Counted from the stretch's first letter, positions 29,234-37,598 are shown. The stretch: 64,000 nt of DNA from Pseudoruegeria sp. SHC-113 (GCF_025376885.1 NZ_JAHUBR010000001.1:1116001-1180000); one strand, 5' to 3'. Numbers and translations: made by a program. The notes: generated by a model from the letters alone, not told the origin.

Positions 29234-29284
29234 GTTGGCCGGTAAAGGCACTGGCAGGCGGCTTCCAAACGCTTGGCAAGCCGC

Positions 29285-29309
29285 TATAAATATGCACAGG
29301 ACACCTGTG
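29285..29309 (+). promoter_or_regulatory. modA -10 element and adjacent operator-like palindrome
   Basis: TATAAAT at 29285-29291 could be a -10 box, and the perfect inverted repeat CACAGG-ACA-CCTGTG (29295-29309) begins four bases later, overlapping the expected transcription start. The modA ATG is 17 bases beyond. The palindrome does not match the usual ModE site. Confidence 0.4.
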
Positions 29310-29325
29310 AGAAGGCCAATGCTCC

Positions 29326-30099
29326 ATGCCCGTGCTGCCCTGCCAGCTGATGCGCTGCCTCGCCGTCGCAGTTTCTGTGGCGCTTTCGTCTCTGGCAAGC
29401 GGAGCCGCATTTGCAGCGGGCGAACTGCGTGTTTTTGCTGCCGCGAGCCTGCAAGAAGTGCTTCAGACAGCAGCGGATCTCTATGAGGCTCGAGCGGGCG
29501 AGGAGGTTGTTTTGGTCTATGCTGGCAGCGGAGCGCTGGCGCGTCAAATCGCTGCTGGAGCGCCGGCGGATCTCTTCATCTCGGCCAACACGGCCTGGGC
29601 CGAATGGCTCGTGACGGCGCGCCCTGAGGCGAAGCCATCCGGATTTGTTGCTGGAAACGCCCTTGTCGCTATCGTGCCCAATGAGGGATCTGAAAGCCTA
29701 AGAAGCGAGTTGAGTGCAGAGCTCTTCGGATCTCGCATTGCCATGGGTTTGACCGAAGCCGTACCGGCGGGGATCTATGGGCGACAGGCTCTGGAAAACC
29801 TCGGGCTTTGGGAGGCAGTCGGCCCCAATGTCGTTGAGACAGAAAACGTCCGCGTGGCGATGGCACTGGTGGCGGCGGGTGCCGTGACCTCAGGAATTGT
29901 CTACCGCTCAGACGCTCTGGCAGAACCGAAGGTGCGCATCGCGGCGCAGTTTCCCGATGCCAGCCATGATCAGATCCGCTACCCGGTGGTCAGGATAGGC
30001 GATCAAGCCGCGGCCTTCCTCGAGCTTCTGATGTCGGCGGAAGGTCAGAGCCTCTTCGCAGCTCATGGTTTCGCACCCCTGGCGGGGCCCGGCAAGTGA
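29326..30099 (+). CDS. modA: Molybdate ABC transporter, substrate-binding protein
   Basis: A 257-residue periplasmic binding protein with signal peptide (residues ~1-30, ending AAFAAGEL). The mature start LRVFAAASLQEVLQTAA, the AGSGALARQIAAGAPADLFISAN stretch and the GIVYRSDAL segment near the C-terminus are standard for ModA, which binds molybdate or tungstate. The next gene starts in its stop codon. It lies inside the polysaccharide locus, which is odd for this function; the nearest visible consumer of molybdenum is the orphan CoxL-like enzyme at 14053-16356. Confidence 0.92.
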   Translation: MPVLPCQLMRCLAVAVSVALSSLASGAAFAAGELRVFAAASLQEVLQTAADLYEARAGEEVVLVYAGSGALARQIAAGAPADLFISANTAWAEWLVTARPEAKPSGFVAGNALVAIVPNEGSESLRSELSAELFGSRIAMGLTEAVPAGIYGRQALENLGLWEAVGPNVVETENVRVAMALVAAGAVTSGIVYRSDALAEPKVRIAAQFPDASHDQIRYPVVRIGDQAAAFLELLMSAEGQSLFAAHGFAPLAGPGK

Positions 30100-30791
30100 T
30101 GGGCCTCGGTGCGGAGGAATGGCAGGTCGTCTGCCTTTCCGTAAAGGTTGCTTCCGTGGCGACGATCCTTAGCCTGCCTGTGGCAGTGGTGGTTGCCTAT
30201 CTTCTCTCGCGCACCCGGTTTGCGGCAAAACCCCTTCTCAATGCATTCGTGTATCTGCCCCTTATCATGCCGCCCGTCGTGACCGGTTTCATCTTGTTGC
30301 GCCTCTTTGCGCCAAACGCGCCGCTGGGGCGGTTTTTAGAGGAAACACTGGGGCTGACGCTGGCCTTCCGCTGGACAGGCGCTGCTTTGGCGGCGGCTGT
30401 GATGGCTTTTCCCCTGATGGTGCGCGCGATCCGGCTTGCGCTCGACGCTGTGGACCCCAGGTTGGAAATCGCGGCGGAGACCCTCGGAGCGCGCCGCTCT
30501 GTGGCATTCTTCACGGTGACCCTGCCCCTGGTGCTGCCAGGCATCCTTGCTGGGGTGGTTTTGGCCTTCGCCAAGTCTCTGGGAGAATTCGGCGCCACGA
30601 TCACCTTCGTGTCCAACATTCCCGGTGAAACGCGCACGCTCCCCTTGGCAATCTACACAAATCTGCAGATCCCGGGGCAGGAAGCGGCCGCGTTGGAGCT
30701 TGCCTTCTTGGCGGTCGCCATCTCCCTTGTCGCGATTTTCCTCTCGGAATGGATCGCGCACCGAATGGCCCGTCGGATGCAGGGGGGCTGA
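30099..30791 (+). CDS. modB: Molybdate ABC transporter, permease
   Basis: A 230-residue inner-membrane permease with about five helices. The cytoplasmic coupling loop EAA-type motif is visible as AAETLGARRSVAFFTVTLPLVLPGILAGVVLAFAKSLGEFGATI, with the LGEFGA sequence typical of ModB/CysT permeases. The ATG overlaps the modA stop (TGATG at 30097-30101); a GTG one codon earlier is an alternative. The stop in turn overlaps the modC start. Works as a dimer with two ModC. Confidence 0.93.
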   Translation: MGLGAEEWQVVCLSVKVASVATILSLPVAVVVAYLLSRTRFAAKPLLNAFVYLPLIMPPVVTGFILLRLFAPNAPLGRFLEETLGLTLAFRWTGAALAAAVMAFPLMVRAIRLALDAVDPRLEIAAETLGARRSVAFFTVTLPLVLPGILAGVVLAFAKSLGEFGATITFVSNIPGETRTLPLAIYTNLQIPGQEAAALELAFLAVAISLVAIFLSEWIAHRMARRMQGG

Positions 30792-31876
30792 TGCTCAAGG
30801 TCGATTTCCAACATACCTTCCCCGGTTTGGCCTTCGATATCCGCTTCAAAGCCGCTGCCGGCATTACCGTGTTGCTGGGGCCTTCTGGTTGCGGGAAGAC
30901 AACGGTTGTCAATGCGATTGCAGGCATTCTGCGCCCGGATGTGGGCCGGATCTCGCTGGGACAAGAGGTGCTGATGGACAGCGGCTCGGGCCGCTTTCTG
31001 CCGCCAAGAGCGCGCCGGATTGGCTACGTCTTTCAGGATGCGCGCTTGTTTCCGCACATGTCGGTGGAGAGCAATCTTCTCTATGGCGCGCGGCGAAGGG
31101 GGATTGCGCGCAACGCGGATTTTCAGGAACTCGTCGCCCTGCTTGGGTTGGGTGGGCTTCTCAAACGTGCACCGGCGCGGTTGTCTGGCGGGGAGCGGCA
31201 GCGCGTGGCCTTGGGGCGGGCCTTGTTATCTGGCCCGGACGTCCTGTTGATGGATGAACCCATGGCGGCATTGGATGAGGGGCGCAAAGCCGATTTGCTT
31301 CCCTATATCGAACGGCTCGCTCAGGAACGTGCCGTGCCCATGCTCTACGTGACCCACAATATTTCGGAAGCCGCGCGCCTTGCGGATACGATTGTGGTTT
31401 TAGAACGGGGGCGTGTCGCTGCGTTCGGCCCGGCTGCGGATGTTTTTTCAGACCCTGAGCTCGCACCCGTCTTGGGGGTTCGCGAAGCGGGCGCAGTGGT
31501 GGAAGGGCGGGTGGAAGGAGCGTATTCGGACGGGCTTGCGGAGGTTGCGGTGCCCGGCGGGCGTTTGTTCCTGCCTGGATTATCTGCTGAGAAAGGGGCG
31601 GCTGTTCGCCTGCGGATCGAAGCGCAAGACGTGATGATTGCACTGGAGCCACCACGCGGCATCTCCGCTTTGAACATCTTGCCTGTTGTTGTGACGTCTG
31701 TGAAGCAAGGCCATGGCCCCGGGGTCCTTGTCCAACTTGCAAATGGCGACATGCGGCTTCTGGCGCGGGTCACCAAGCGCAGTGCGATGGCGCTGGATCT
31801 GCGCGAAGGGTTGGCGTGTCATGCGGTTCTAAAATCCGTTTCCGTGGCAAGGGACGGGATTCAGACGCGCCGTTGA
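30791..31876 (+). CDS. modC: Molybdate ABC transporter, ATPase
   Basis: A 361-residue ATPase with Walker A GPSGCGKTT, signature LSGGERQRVALGRAL, Walker B VLLMDEPMAALD and H-loop VTHNISEA. A C-terminal TOBE/MOP domain (residues ~290-361, LEPPRGISALNILPVVV) binds molybdate and can lower transport when the metal is plentiful. The ATG at 30791 overlaps the modB stop codon. The three genes form a tightly coupled operon. Confidence 0.94.
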   Translation: MLKVDFQHTFPGLAFDIRFKAAAGITVLLGPSGCGKTTVVNAIAGILRPDVGRISLGQEVLMDSGSGRFLPPRARRIGYVFQDARLFPHMSVESNLLYGARRRGIARNADFQELVALLGLGGLLKRAPARLSGGERQRVALGRALLSGPDVLLMDEPMAALDEGRKADLLPYIERLAQERAVPMLYVTHNISEAARLADTIVVLERGRVAAFGPAADVFSDPELAPVLGVREAGAVVEGRVEGAYSDGLAEVAVPGGRLFLPGLSAEKGAAVRLRIEAQDVMIALEPPRGISALNILPVVVTSVKQGHGPGVLVQLANGDMRLLARVTKRSAMALDLREGLACHAVLKSVSVARDGIQTRR

Positions 31877-31892
31877 CCATTTTGTCCGCCGT

Positions 31893-33215
31893 TCAGAGCC
31901 GGCCGGGTGGAACCAATGGGCCAAAAGCCTTGTAGTGTAGCGCTTCAAGAACAACGGCATTCGTGTTCAGGGCAAGGGCGGTGTTGGGGCGCGATCCGGC
32001 TTCATATACGCCGGCCATCCAGCCACGTTCTGTCGCGGTTTCCCGGGTGACATGTGCCCGGACCCTTCCGGCGTAAGGGCCGCCAAACAGGGCCTCCCAG
32101 CCGAAAGCCGCTTTCAGGGATTGGCTGAGCAGCGCATCGTGATGGCTGCCGTCTTCCGCAAGTGCTGTCCAGGCTCTGCCATTTCCAAGAACCGCGCCGT
32201 AGAGAAAATAAGGCGGGGCATCGATATGGTCTTCTGAGAGCATAGTCAGGATCCCGGTGTCCGCGTGGCGGGCCTGCATGGCGCGCAGCACCTGAGAGGC
32301 CTGCTGCCAGCCATCGTCATCGAGCCCGAGTTCCAGTCCCATCAGAACATAGGGCTCGCTCAGGGTGGTTGTAATCGCATCGAACCTGCGATGGCTCCGG
32401 CGATCGTCAGGCACGGGCACGTTCAAAACCTCTGTCCAGGTCACGGTATTGGCAGCCGACACCGCACGGGTGGCCCCAAGCCCTGACCGCATGAGCGCCC
32501 GCGCGGCGTATTGCTCGTATCCCAGCCGCCCTTCCTGTACGAGCTTGTGTTCCTGTGTGTCTGCGTCGCGCGTTGCGCCGAATAGCATCCCATCCGAGAT
32601 GAGCGCCTCGAAAGACCAGCGCGCGACGGCTTCGTGGATTACCGGGGTCATATCGGGCGCGTGGAGCTGTAGCGCCTTGAGGGCCAACATCAACCGCCCC
32701 AAATCAACCGCAGACCAGCCAACGCCGCGCTCGGAGCTTTCGTTCTGGTAGTTCACCATGGCGAGGGATTGCGTGTCATAGGCCTTGTTGGGCAGGAGCC
32801 CTTCGTAGAGGGGCATGCGAGCAAGCGCGGCAAGGGCACGCTGGGCGCGGTCTTCAAAGTCTGAATTCGGCAGGATGCCAAGCTTGTTCGCTGAAACCAA
32901 TGCAAACAGGTAAGAGCCAAAGTCCCAGAGCGTAACTGACGGGAAGCCGTCCACCGCGTTGACAAGCCCTGTCTGTGGTTGCGTGTTTTCAGAAAAATAT
33001 GCCCAGGCCGTTTGCGCGGCCTGCATGTCTGCGGCGGTGAGTGTGCTTTGCGGTGCCAGGGGGAGAGGATCGGAGACCTCCGCCGGGGCGAGCTCGAGCA
33101 CAGAAACGGGATCGAAGGATGCGCTGCGGTGTTCAACAGCGACGGCCACGGCTGCGGCCGCGCAGAGGCCAAACAGGAAGGCGAAGTTGGGGCGATAGAG
33201 TCTAAAAGCGTTCAT
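31893..33215 (-). CDS. DUF3131 protein 2 of the polysaccharide locus
   Basis: A 440-residue paralogue of the protein at 25794-27479. Shared landmarks in the same order: GLVNAVDGFPSVTLWDFGSY, GLLPNKAYDTQ, WSAVDLGRLM, QEGRLGYEQYAARA, GLELGLDDD, APPYFLYGAVLGNGRAW and a C-terminal TNAVVLEALHYKAFGPL. An N-terminal helix (residues ~8-28) suggests a periplasmic protein held by a signal or anchor. Its ATG overlaps the stop codon of the GT2 gene (ATGA at 33212-33215), so it is made together with the synthase and may trim, branch or release the growing chain. The N-terminal domain of paralogue 1 is longer by about 90 residues. Confidence 0.8.
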   Translation of the reverse strand: MNAFRLYRPNFAFLFGLCAAAAVAVAVEHRSASFDPVSVLELAPAEVSDPLPLAPQSTLTAADMQAAQTAWAYFSENTQPQTGLVNAVDGFPSVTLWDFGSYLFALVSANKLGILPNSDFEDRAQRALAALARMPLYEGLLPNKAYDTQSLAMVNYQNESSERGVGWSAVDLGRLMLALKALQLHAPDMTPVIHEAVARWSFEALISDGMLFGATRDADTQEHKLVQEGRLGYEQYAARALMRSGLGATRAVSAANTVTWTEVLNVPVPDDRRSHRRFDAITTTLSEPYVLMGLELGLDDDGWQQASQVLRAMQARHADTGILTMLSEDHIDAPPYFLYGAVLGNGRAWTALAEDGSHHDALLSQSLKAAFGWEALFGGPYAGRVRAHVTRETATERGWMAGVYEAGSRPNTALALNTNAVVLEALHYKAFGPLVPPGRL

Positions 33216-34915
33216 GGGTGCGATCCTTCCACCATCTTGTCGTATGTTTGAGACAGCGGCGCAGGCCTCCAAAGCGCGGCGCGCGGTGCGGCCGACAACA
33301 GAAAAACGTTCCATGCAGCCCAAAACAGATTGACGAGCAGGAACGGCAGGCCTAGCCCCGACTGCCCGAAGGCCGCCTGCCAGGTGGCAAAGACGACAGC
33401 GCAGACCGTCGCGCCGATCAGTGCGAAATGTGGCCAGACGGTTCGAATGGCATCTGAGAAAAGGGGGGTTTTGGGGGTGGGTTTGAAACCGATACGCTGC
33501 TTGCGCAGAACCTGCCAGAAGGCCCGCAGTGTCAGCGGTAACGTGGCGACAGCAAGCAGGCGCCCCTTGTTGACGTCATGGCCCCAACACCCCGCAATCA
33601 GAGCAAGCTCCGTGGCCACAAGCATTGGCAAAAGATGCAGGAAGAAGGTGGAAATATCGGCCTTGAGCGGCGCGGTGCCCGTGGCAAGCGCCACAACCGG
33701 CGCGGCAAGAAGGATCGGCAGCCACAGGCAGGACAGGTAGGACCAAAATGTTGCCGCATAGTGAAGCTTGGTGTGCCAGGGCAGGCTACGCATGCGTAAG
33801 GGGTTGTTGTGAAACAGGATATCGAGGCTGCCACCGGCATACTTCAGGCGCTGCGTGGCCCAAGCCTTGATGCCCCATGGGCTCAGCATCCGACTTTCAA
33901 CGTCCGGATGGTAGACGGATCGCCACCTTGCTTCAGGCTCTGCCTGCGTCAGGATCGAGGTGTAGATGTCCTCGGAGACATGGTATCGAAACGGTTGCAG
34001 ATCGCGGTTTGTAAAACCAATGGGCCCTGGAGCCGATTGCGCAAGATGCCGGGCGTAACCTGACAAGGCGGTATCGAACACGGCTTCGCGCCGATGAATG
34101 GACCCTGCACCGCAACAGAACGAAGCATTGTTGCGGTGCCTCCGCCGCTGAATCACATCGAAGAAAAGCCCCGGGTCAGACAGGAAGACGTCGGCTTCGC
34201 GTGTTCCACCGCGCTTGGCGGGCAGATCGTAGAACCAATGCGGCGTTTGAACCCAGGCGACCTTTGCGTCGCGAAAATAGCCCAACGTGTTCTCCAGAAA
34301 CCCGGGCAAAACGCGTGTGTCCGCATCGCAGATCACGAAAAAATCGCCTGTGGTGCGCAGCAGGGCATGCCGCAGGTTTCCGGCTTTGAAGCCGGTGTTC
34401 TGCTGCCGGGCAATGTAATTGACGCCTTCCTTTGCCGCCCGAATGGCCATCTCAGCCCTGTCACCATCGTCCAGAATATGGATCAAAGCGCGGCACCCGG
34501 GCGGCACATGCAAGGCTTTCGCAGCTTGGATGGATAGGGCCACGATTCCGGGATCTTCATTGTAGGTTGTGATGAGAACGTCGATCACTATCTGCCGGTT
34601 CCCAACGAGCCCAACATCCTGCGCCCTTTCGGGCGGCATGGCGCGAGGGGTGTCCGCGAGGCTCCAAATGTCGTGGAAGAACAGAAGGCAGCCGACGAAG
34701 GCGAGTGTTTCGGCGCCAGCCACGCTGATGGAAAACAGAAGGGCGTCCGGGTTCAGTGTTTCACTCCACCGCCAATACAAATACCAGGTGCCCTGGCCAA
34801 GGCTGAGCGCAGCCAGAAAGTGCCAGCACCGCAACTGCTCTTTGGATGGAGGCGTCCAATGGGGCGGCTTGCGGCCCTCGAAGGGGGCGAAATGGTAACC
34901 CATGGAGTTGCTCAT
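33212..34915 (-). CDS. Cellulose-synthase-like processive GT2 glycosyltransferase
   Basis: A 567-residue membrane glycosyltransferase with two helices before and about five after a GT2 domain. The BcsA-type catalytic order is visible: DVLITTYNEDP, LDDGDRAEM, CDADTRVLPGF (DxD), HVSEDIYTS (general base, S-E-D in place of T-E-D) and the Q-x-x-R-W position written as QRLKYAGG, a departure from cellulose synthases. There is no C-terminal PilZ domain, so c-di-GMP control as in BcsA is not expected. The start MSNSMGYHF at 34913-34915 overlaps the stop of the upstream gene (ATGA). It probably polymerises a beta-linked sugar and moves it across the inner membrane; the sugar cannot be named. Confidence 0.85.
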   Translation of the reverse strand: MSNSMGYHFAPFEGRKPPHWTPPSKEQLRCWHFLAALSLGQGTWYLYWRWSETLNPDALLFSISVAGAETLAFVGCLLFFHDIWSLADTPRAMPPERAQDVGLVGNRQIVIDVLITTYNEDPGIVALSIQAAKALHVPPGCRALIHILDDGDRAEMAIRAAKEGVNYIARQQNTGFKAGNLRHALLRTTGDFFVICDADTRVLPGFLENTLGYFRDAKVAWVQTPHWFYDLPAKRGGTREADVFLSDPGLFFDVIQRRRHRNNASFCCGAGSIHRREAVFDTALSGYARHLAQSAPGPIGFTNRDLQPFRYHVSEDIYTSILTQAEPEARWRSVYHPDVESRMLSPWGIKAWATQRLKYAGGSLDILFHNNPLRMRSLPWHTKLHYAATFWSYLSCLWLPILLAAPVVALATGTAPLKADISTFFLHLLPMLVATELALIAGCWGHDVNKGRLLAVATLPLTLRAFWQVLRKQRIGFKPTPKTPLFSDAIRTVWPHFALIGATVCAVVFATWQAAFGQSGLGLPFLLVNLFWAAWNVFLLSAAPRAALWRPAPLSQTYDKMVEGSHP

Positions 34916-36324
34916 TGGAGGGGCCGGGCAAGGGCGAGGCTGCTCTGCGCTGCCACCCGTGCAACCGAACTGGTGAGAGGCGCTGCCGATGGCTGCGCCT
35001 GTTCTACCGCTCGGCGACTGCCATCGTTTGCCGCAAGGATCGGCAGTTGCCAGCCGGGGGCCGCGACGACGTTGTGCAGACGGCCACCGGTTGCCGGGGT
35101 CAGCAGAGAGGTAAGCACGCTGCTCACAACCTCCGTTCCACGCCCGAGCCGGCACCCGGTTTCGATGATCGCCGGCCCGGAAATTCTGCATCCAGCAGCG
35201 ATCTCGACGTCCGAACCGATGTAGCACGGGCCAGAGATCTGCGCCCGGCGCGACAACCTCGCGCTGGGTTCCACGAGAAGGGTTCGGCCGTTCACTCCCG
35301 CGAGCCGCTCAGCGAGCGACGCGCGCAGGTGGCCGAAATAGACAGCACTGTCGCTAACCAAGGGCTTATGCGCGGCGGCGGCGAAACTTTGCACGGTTTG
35401 GCCCCTGCGCATCATGTCTGGCAGCAATGTGGAAAAGAAGCCGCGCCCGGGCGAGAGGTTCAATCCGTCCAGCGCGCCCGCGGAGAAAACGGCTACCCCG
35501 GCAAAGGAAGCCTTGCTGGCGGCCACCGCGTTGAGATCTGCAAGGATCATGCTGCCGGATGAGCCGGCTATCGCGAGGCTGACTGCGCAGTTCGATGTGC
35601 GATGTGCCTCCAAGAGATCCGGGATACCTGCAGTGGACGCCGCGTGGCCAAAGACCACAAGGCACTCGCGCTCGAAGGCACTCAGATCCCTGTGCAGGGC
35701 CAGCAGGGCAGAGCCGGCTTCACGCCCGCAGTAGGCGTTGTTGTAGGGGCGGAGGGTTTGCGCCGGGACAAGCGCGCGCAGGGCATGGGAGCGGATTTCC
35801 TCACCGTCCGGGCCGCAGTCAAGCGTGATCTCGGCGATGCCTTCTGCGCTTAGCCCCTGCAGCGTGCCGTGAAGCAAGGTGGTTCCGAAGACCGGGAGCA
35901 ATCCGAGGGGCACATTGTGCGAGGGTGGGCCGGGGTGGCGCTCTCCAGCCAGAACAATGGCCTGCCGGTCTGCCAGACGCAGGCGGCGAAGCCCCTCGCT
36001 TTCAAGCGCGTCTTTGCGGGTTTCAAACAGAGGCAGCCAGGCCGTGATCGGGTGGCTGCTTTCCTCGAAGCCGGCGGGATCCGGCAAGCCGCACACCGCA
36101 ATCTGGCAAAACGGCGAAAAACGACGGTAGATCTCAAGCAGAGCGCCGAGTGCCGCCATGTCCGGCGTATGAGCCTTGGTGAACTCCAGCACTACTCCAG
36201 GTGTTTTCAGAGCCACCTGACCAGAGAGCAGGCTTTCGAGAGCCGGGTAGAGCGGGGCCGGCAAGCGAGGGCTTTTCACAGCAAAGACAGCGATGCCGCC
36301 GATCCGATCGGTGAGCTCAAACAT
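34912..36324 (-). CDS. STAS domain fused to a sugar-nucleotidyltransferase/left-handed beta-helix-like domain
   Basis: A 470-residue soluble protein. Residues 1-~110 look like a STAS (anti-sigma-antagonist-like) domain: GVVLEFTKAHTPDMAALGALLEIYRRF aligns with the usual D-S-x-G-L-G segment, but the phosphorylatable serine is replaced (DMAALG). Residues ~140-380 resemble a nucleotidyltransferase fold (VPLGLLPVFGTTLLHGTL) without the usual G-x-G-T-R loop, and residues ~390-440 have hexapeptide-like turns (ISGPCYIGSDVEIAAGCRI, SGPAIIETGCRLGRGTEV). AGGAG seven bases upstream fixes the ATG. It overlaps the acyltransferase gene before it and the GT2 gene after it, so it likely supplies or regulates precursor for the synthase. 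Confidence 0.65.
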   Translation of the reverse strand: MFELTDRIGGIAVFAVKSPRLPAPLYPALESLLSGQVALKTPGVVLEFTKAHTPDMAALGALLEIYRRFSPFCQIAVCGLPDPAGFEESSHPITAWLPLFETRKDALESEGLRRLRLADRQAIVLAGERHPGPPSHNVPLGLLPVFGTTLLHGTLQGLSAEGIAEITLDCGPDGEEIRSHALRALVPAQTLRPYNNAYCGREAGSALLALHRDLSAFERECLVVFGHAASTAGIPDLLEAHRTSNCAVSLAIAGSSGSMILADLNAVAASKASFAGVAVFSAGALDGLNLSPGRGFFSTLLPDMMRRGQTVQSFAAAAHKPLVSDSAVYFGHLRASLAERLAGVNGRTLLVEPSARLSRRAQISGPCYIGSDVEIAAGCRISGPAIIETGCRLGRGTEVVSSVLTSLLTPATGGRLHNVVAAPGWQLPILAANDGSRRAVEQAQPSAAPLTSSVARVAAQSSLALARPLQ

Positions 36325-37468
36325 GCGCACGCTCCTGTTGGTTGGATCGTTGAAGTGAGAAAAATTGGGTGAGGCGGGGCATAGGCCCCATGCCAATCGT
36401 CCATGCGAGGCTGTTCAGACGCGAAAGGGCCAGAACGAAAAAACTTGTCGCGACAAGTGCAAAGCCGACTTCTGCAAGGAACTGCCCTGTTGGCCCAAGG
36501 TGGGTTTTTGCTGTGGTGGACTCTGCGAGATCAAGGAAAATCGGGTGGCACAGGTAGATCCCAAAGCTGTAGGGTGCCAGCCGCGATACCCAGCCGGGCC
36601 AGCGGCGGTTCGCCAAGAGCATGGCGCAAACAAACAGGACGGCAGGCATCGTGTAATCAGCCCAGTAGCCCGGGGTGAAATTATAGTCCCAATCCCCGCG
36701 CACCATGATCCGGGCGGTGTGCCAGAACTTGATCGCAAGCAGCACAAGGCCAAGAGATACGGCGACCGCCAGTGCCTGCCGGGGCCAGCGGCCATGGCCG
36801 TAGCGTTTTGAGAGCCCATAGAAAGCGCCCGCCAAAAGCCCGTAACCGCAGTATGAGAGGATCTTCAAGGTGCGCAGGATATAGTCGAACCCCGGCAGAT
36901 CCTGAGCGTTGACCCAGAGGAATACATCGGCTTCCCGTTTCAGCGCCAGGCCAAAAAGAAACAGGACTCCAAGCCAGGGGCGTTTCACCGCGCAGAGGAA
37001 AAGCGGGTAGGCCAGGACGAGTCCGAACATGGTTGGCAGGAAATGCATGTGGTACTTGCTGCTGCCGAGCACTAGAAACCTCAGCCATTCCGACGGGCTT
37101 GCAAGAACGTTCTGGTAGCCGTCCAGGTAGCCGAAAGCGCTGGCTTTTTGCAGGTTCCAAACTGCATAGAAACCCGTCCAGAACAGGAAAGGCACCAGCA
37201 ACCGGCGCGTTTGCTCTTTGATAGTTGTGGCATAGGGGCGGGGGCGGCGATCCAGTGCCATGACCAACAGAAAAAGCGAGATCAGGATGAACAACTCGGT
37301 GCGGGCGGTGTAAATGAACGCGCGCGCGATGAGGGGGAAGGCCTTTTCGGCCAGCTCGGCGTCTGGATAAGGTTGGCCAGCCGCGTCGGACGATGCGTGC
37401 AGCCCCACCATGGAGACCCCGGCCGCGAGTCGCAGCGCGTCGATCCATCTGTGGCGGGTGTCTGGCAT
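36317..37468 (-). CDS. Membrane acyltransferase (acyltransferase 3 / OpgC-like)
   Basis: A 383-residue protein with about ten membrane helices. The N-terminus RHRWIDALRLAAGVSMVGLHAS carries the family R-x-x-x-x-D-x-x-R and the catalytic-type histidine at the end of helix 1. The C-terminal half includes YSFGIYLCHPIFLD, the other conserved segment. Family members O-acylate (acetylate or succinylate) polysaccharides, periplasmic glucans or lipids; OpgC is the periplasmic-glucan example. AAGGA lies seven bases before the ATG. It is the first gene of a four-gene overlapping minus-strand operon, overlapping the STAS-fusion start by eight bases. Confidence 0.85.
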   Translation of the reverse strand: MPDTRHRWIDALRLAAGVSMVGLHASSDAAGQPYPDAELAEKAFPLIARAFIYTARTELFILISLFLLVMALDRRPRPYATTIKEQTRRLLVPFLFWTGFYAVWNLQKASAFGYLDGYQNVLASPSEWLRFLVLGSSKYHMHFLPTMFGLVLAYPLFLCAVKRPWLGVLFLFGLALKREADVFLWVNAQDLPGFDYILRTLKILSYCGYGLLAGAFYGLSKRYGHGRWPRQALAVAVSLGLVLLAIKFWHTARIMVRGDWDYNFTPGYWADYTMPAVLFVCAMLLANRRWPGWVSRLAPYSFGIYLCHPIFLDLAESTTAKTHLGPTGQFLAEVGFALVATSFFVLALSRLNSLAWTIGMGPMPRLTQFFSLQRSNQQERAHV

Positions 37469-37527
37469 GTAAGCATCCTTGAGTGAGCGGGATTTCCCTT
37501 CGAGGTATGCATGTGAGTCGGAAAGAT

Positions 37528-37543
37528 AGGGTAAACAAAACCC
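37528..37543. promoter_or_regulatory. AGGGTAAACA motif with CCC arm, copy 2
   Basis: AGGGTAAACAAAACCC, 60-75 bases upstream of the acyltransferase start on the minus strand. It lies inside a wider inverted repeat GTGAGTCGG (37513-37521) / CCGGCTCAC (37542-37550, one mismatch). See copy 1 at 25639. Confidence 0.4.
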
Positions 37544-37561
37544 GGCTCACGGGCGGCAAAA

Positions 37562-37598
37562 GGAAAAGATCAACATTCAGAAAATGTTAGGATTTTCC
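37562..37598. promoter_or_regulatory. 37-base nested palindrome
   Basis: GGAAAA, four bases, AACATT, five-base centre CAGAA, AATGTT, four bases, TTTTCC. Both arm pairs are perfect and the spacers are symmetric. It lies between the acyltransferase operon (minus) and the OmpA-type gene (plus), 52 bases before the latter's start, as expected for a shared operator. Confidence 0.5.

Noticed and set aside
29270-29310. ModE-type molybdenum box upstream of modA
   Set aside because: CGCTATAAATATGC resembles only one half of the consensus; no second half at the right spacing.
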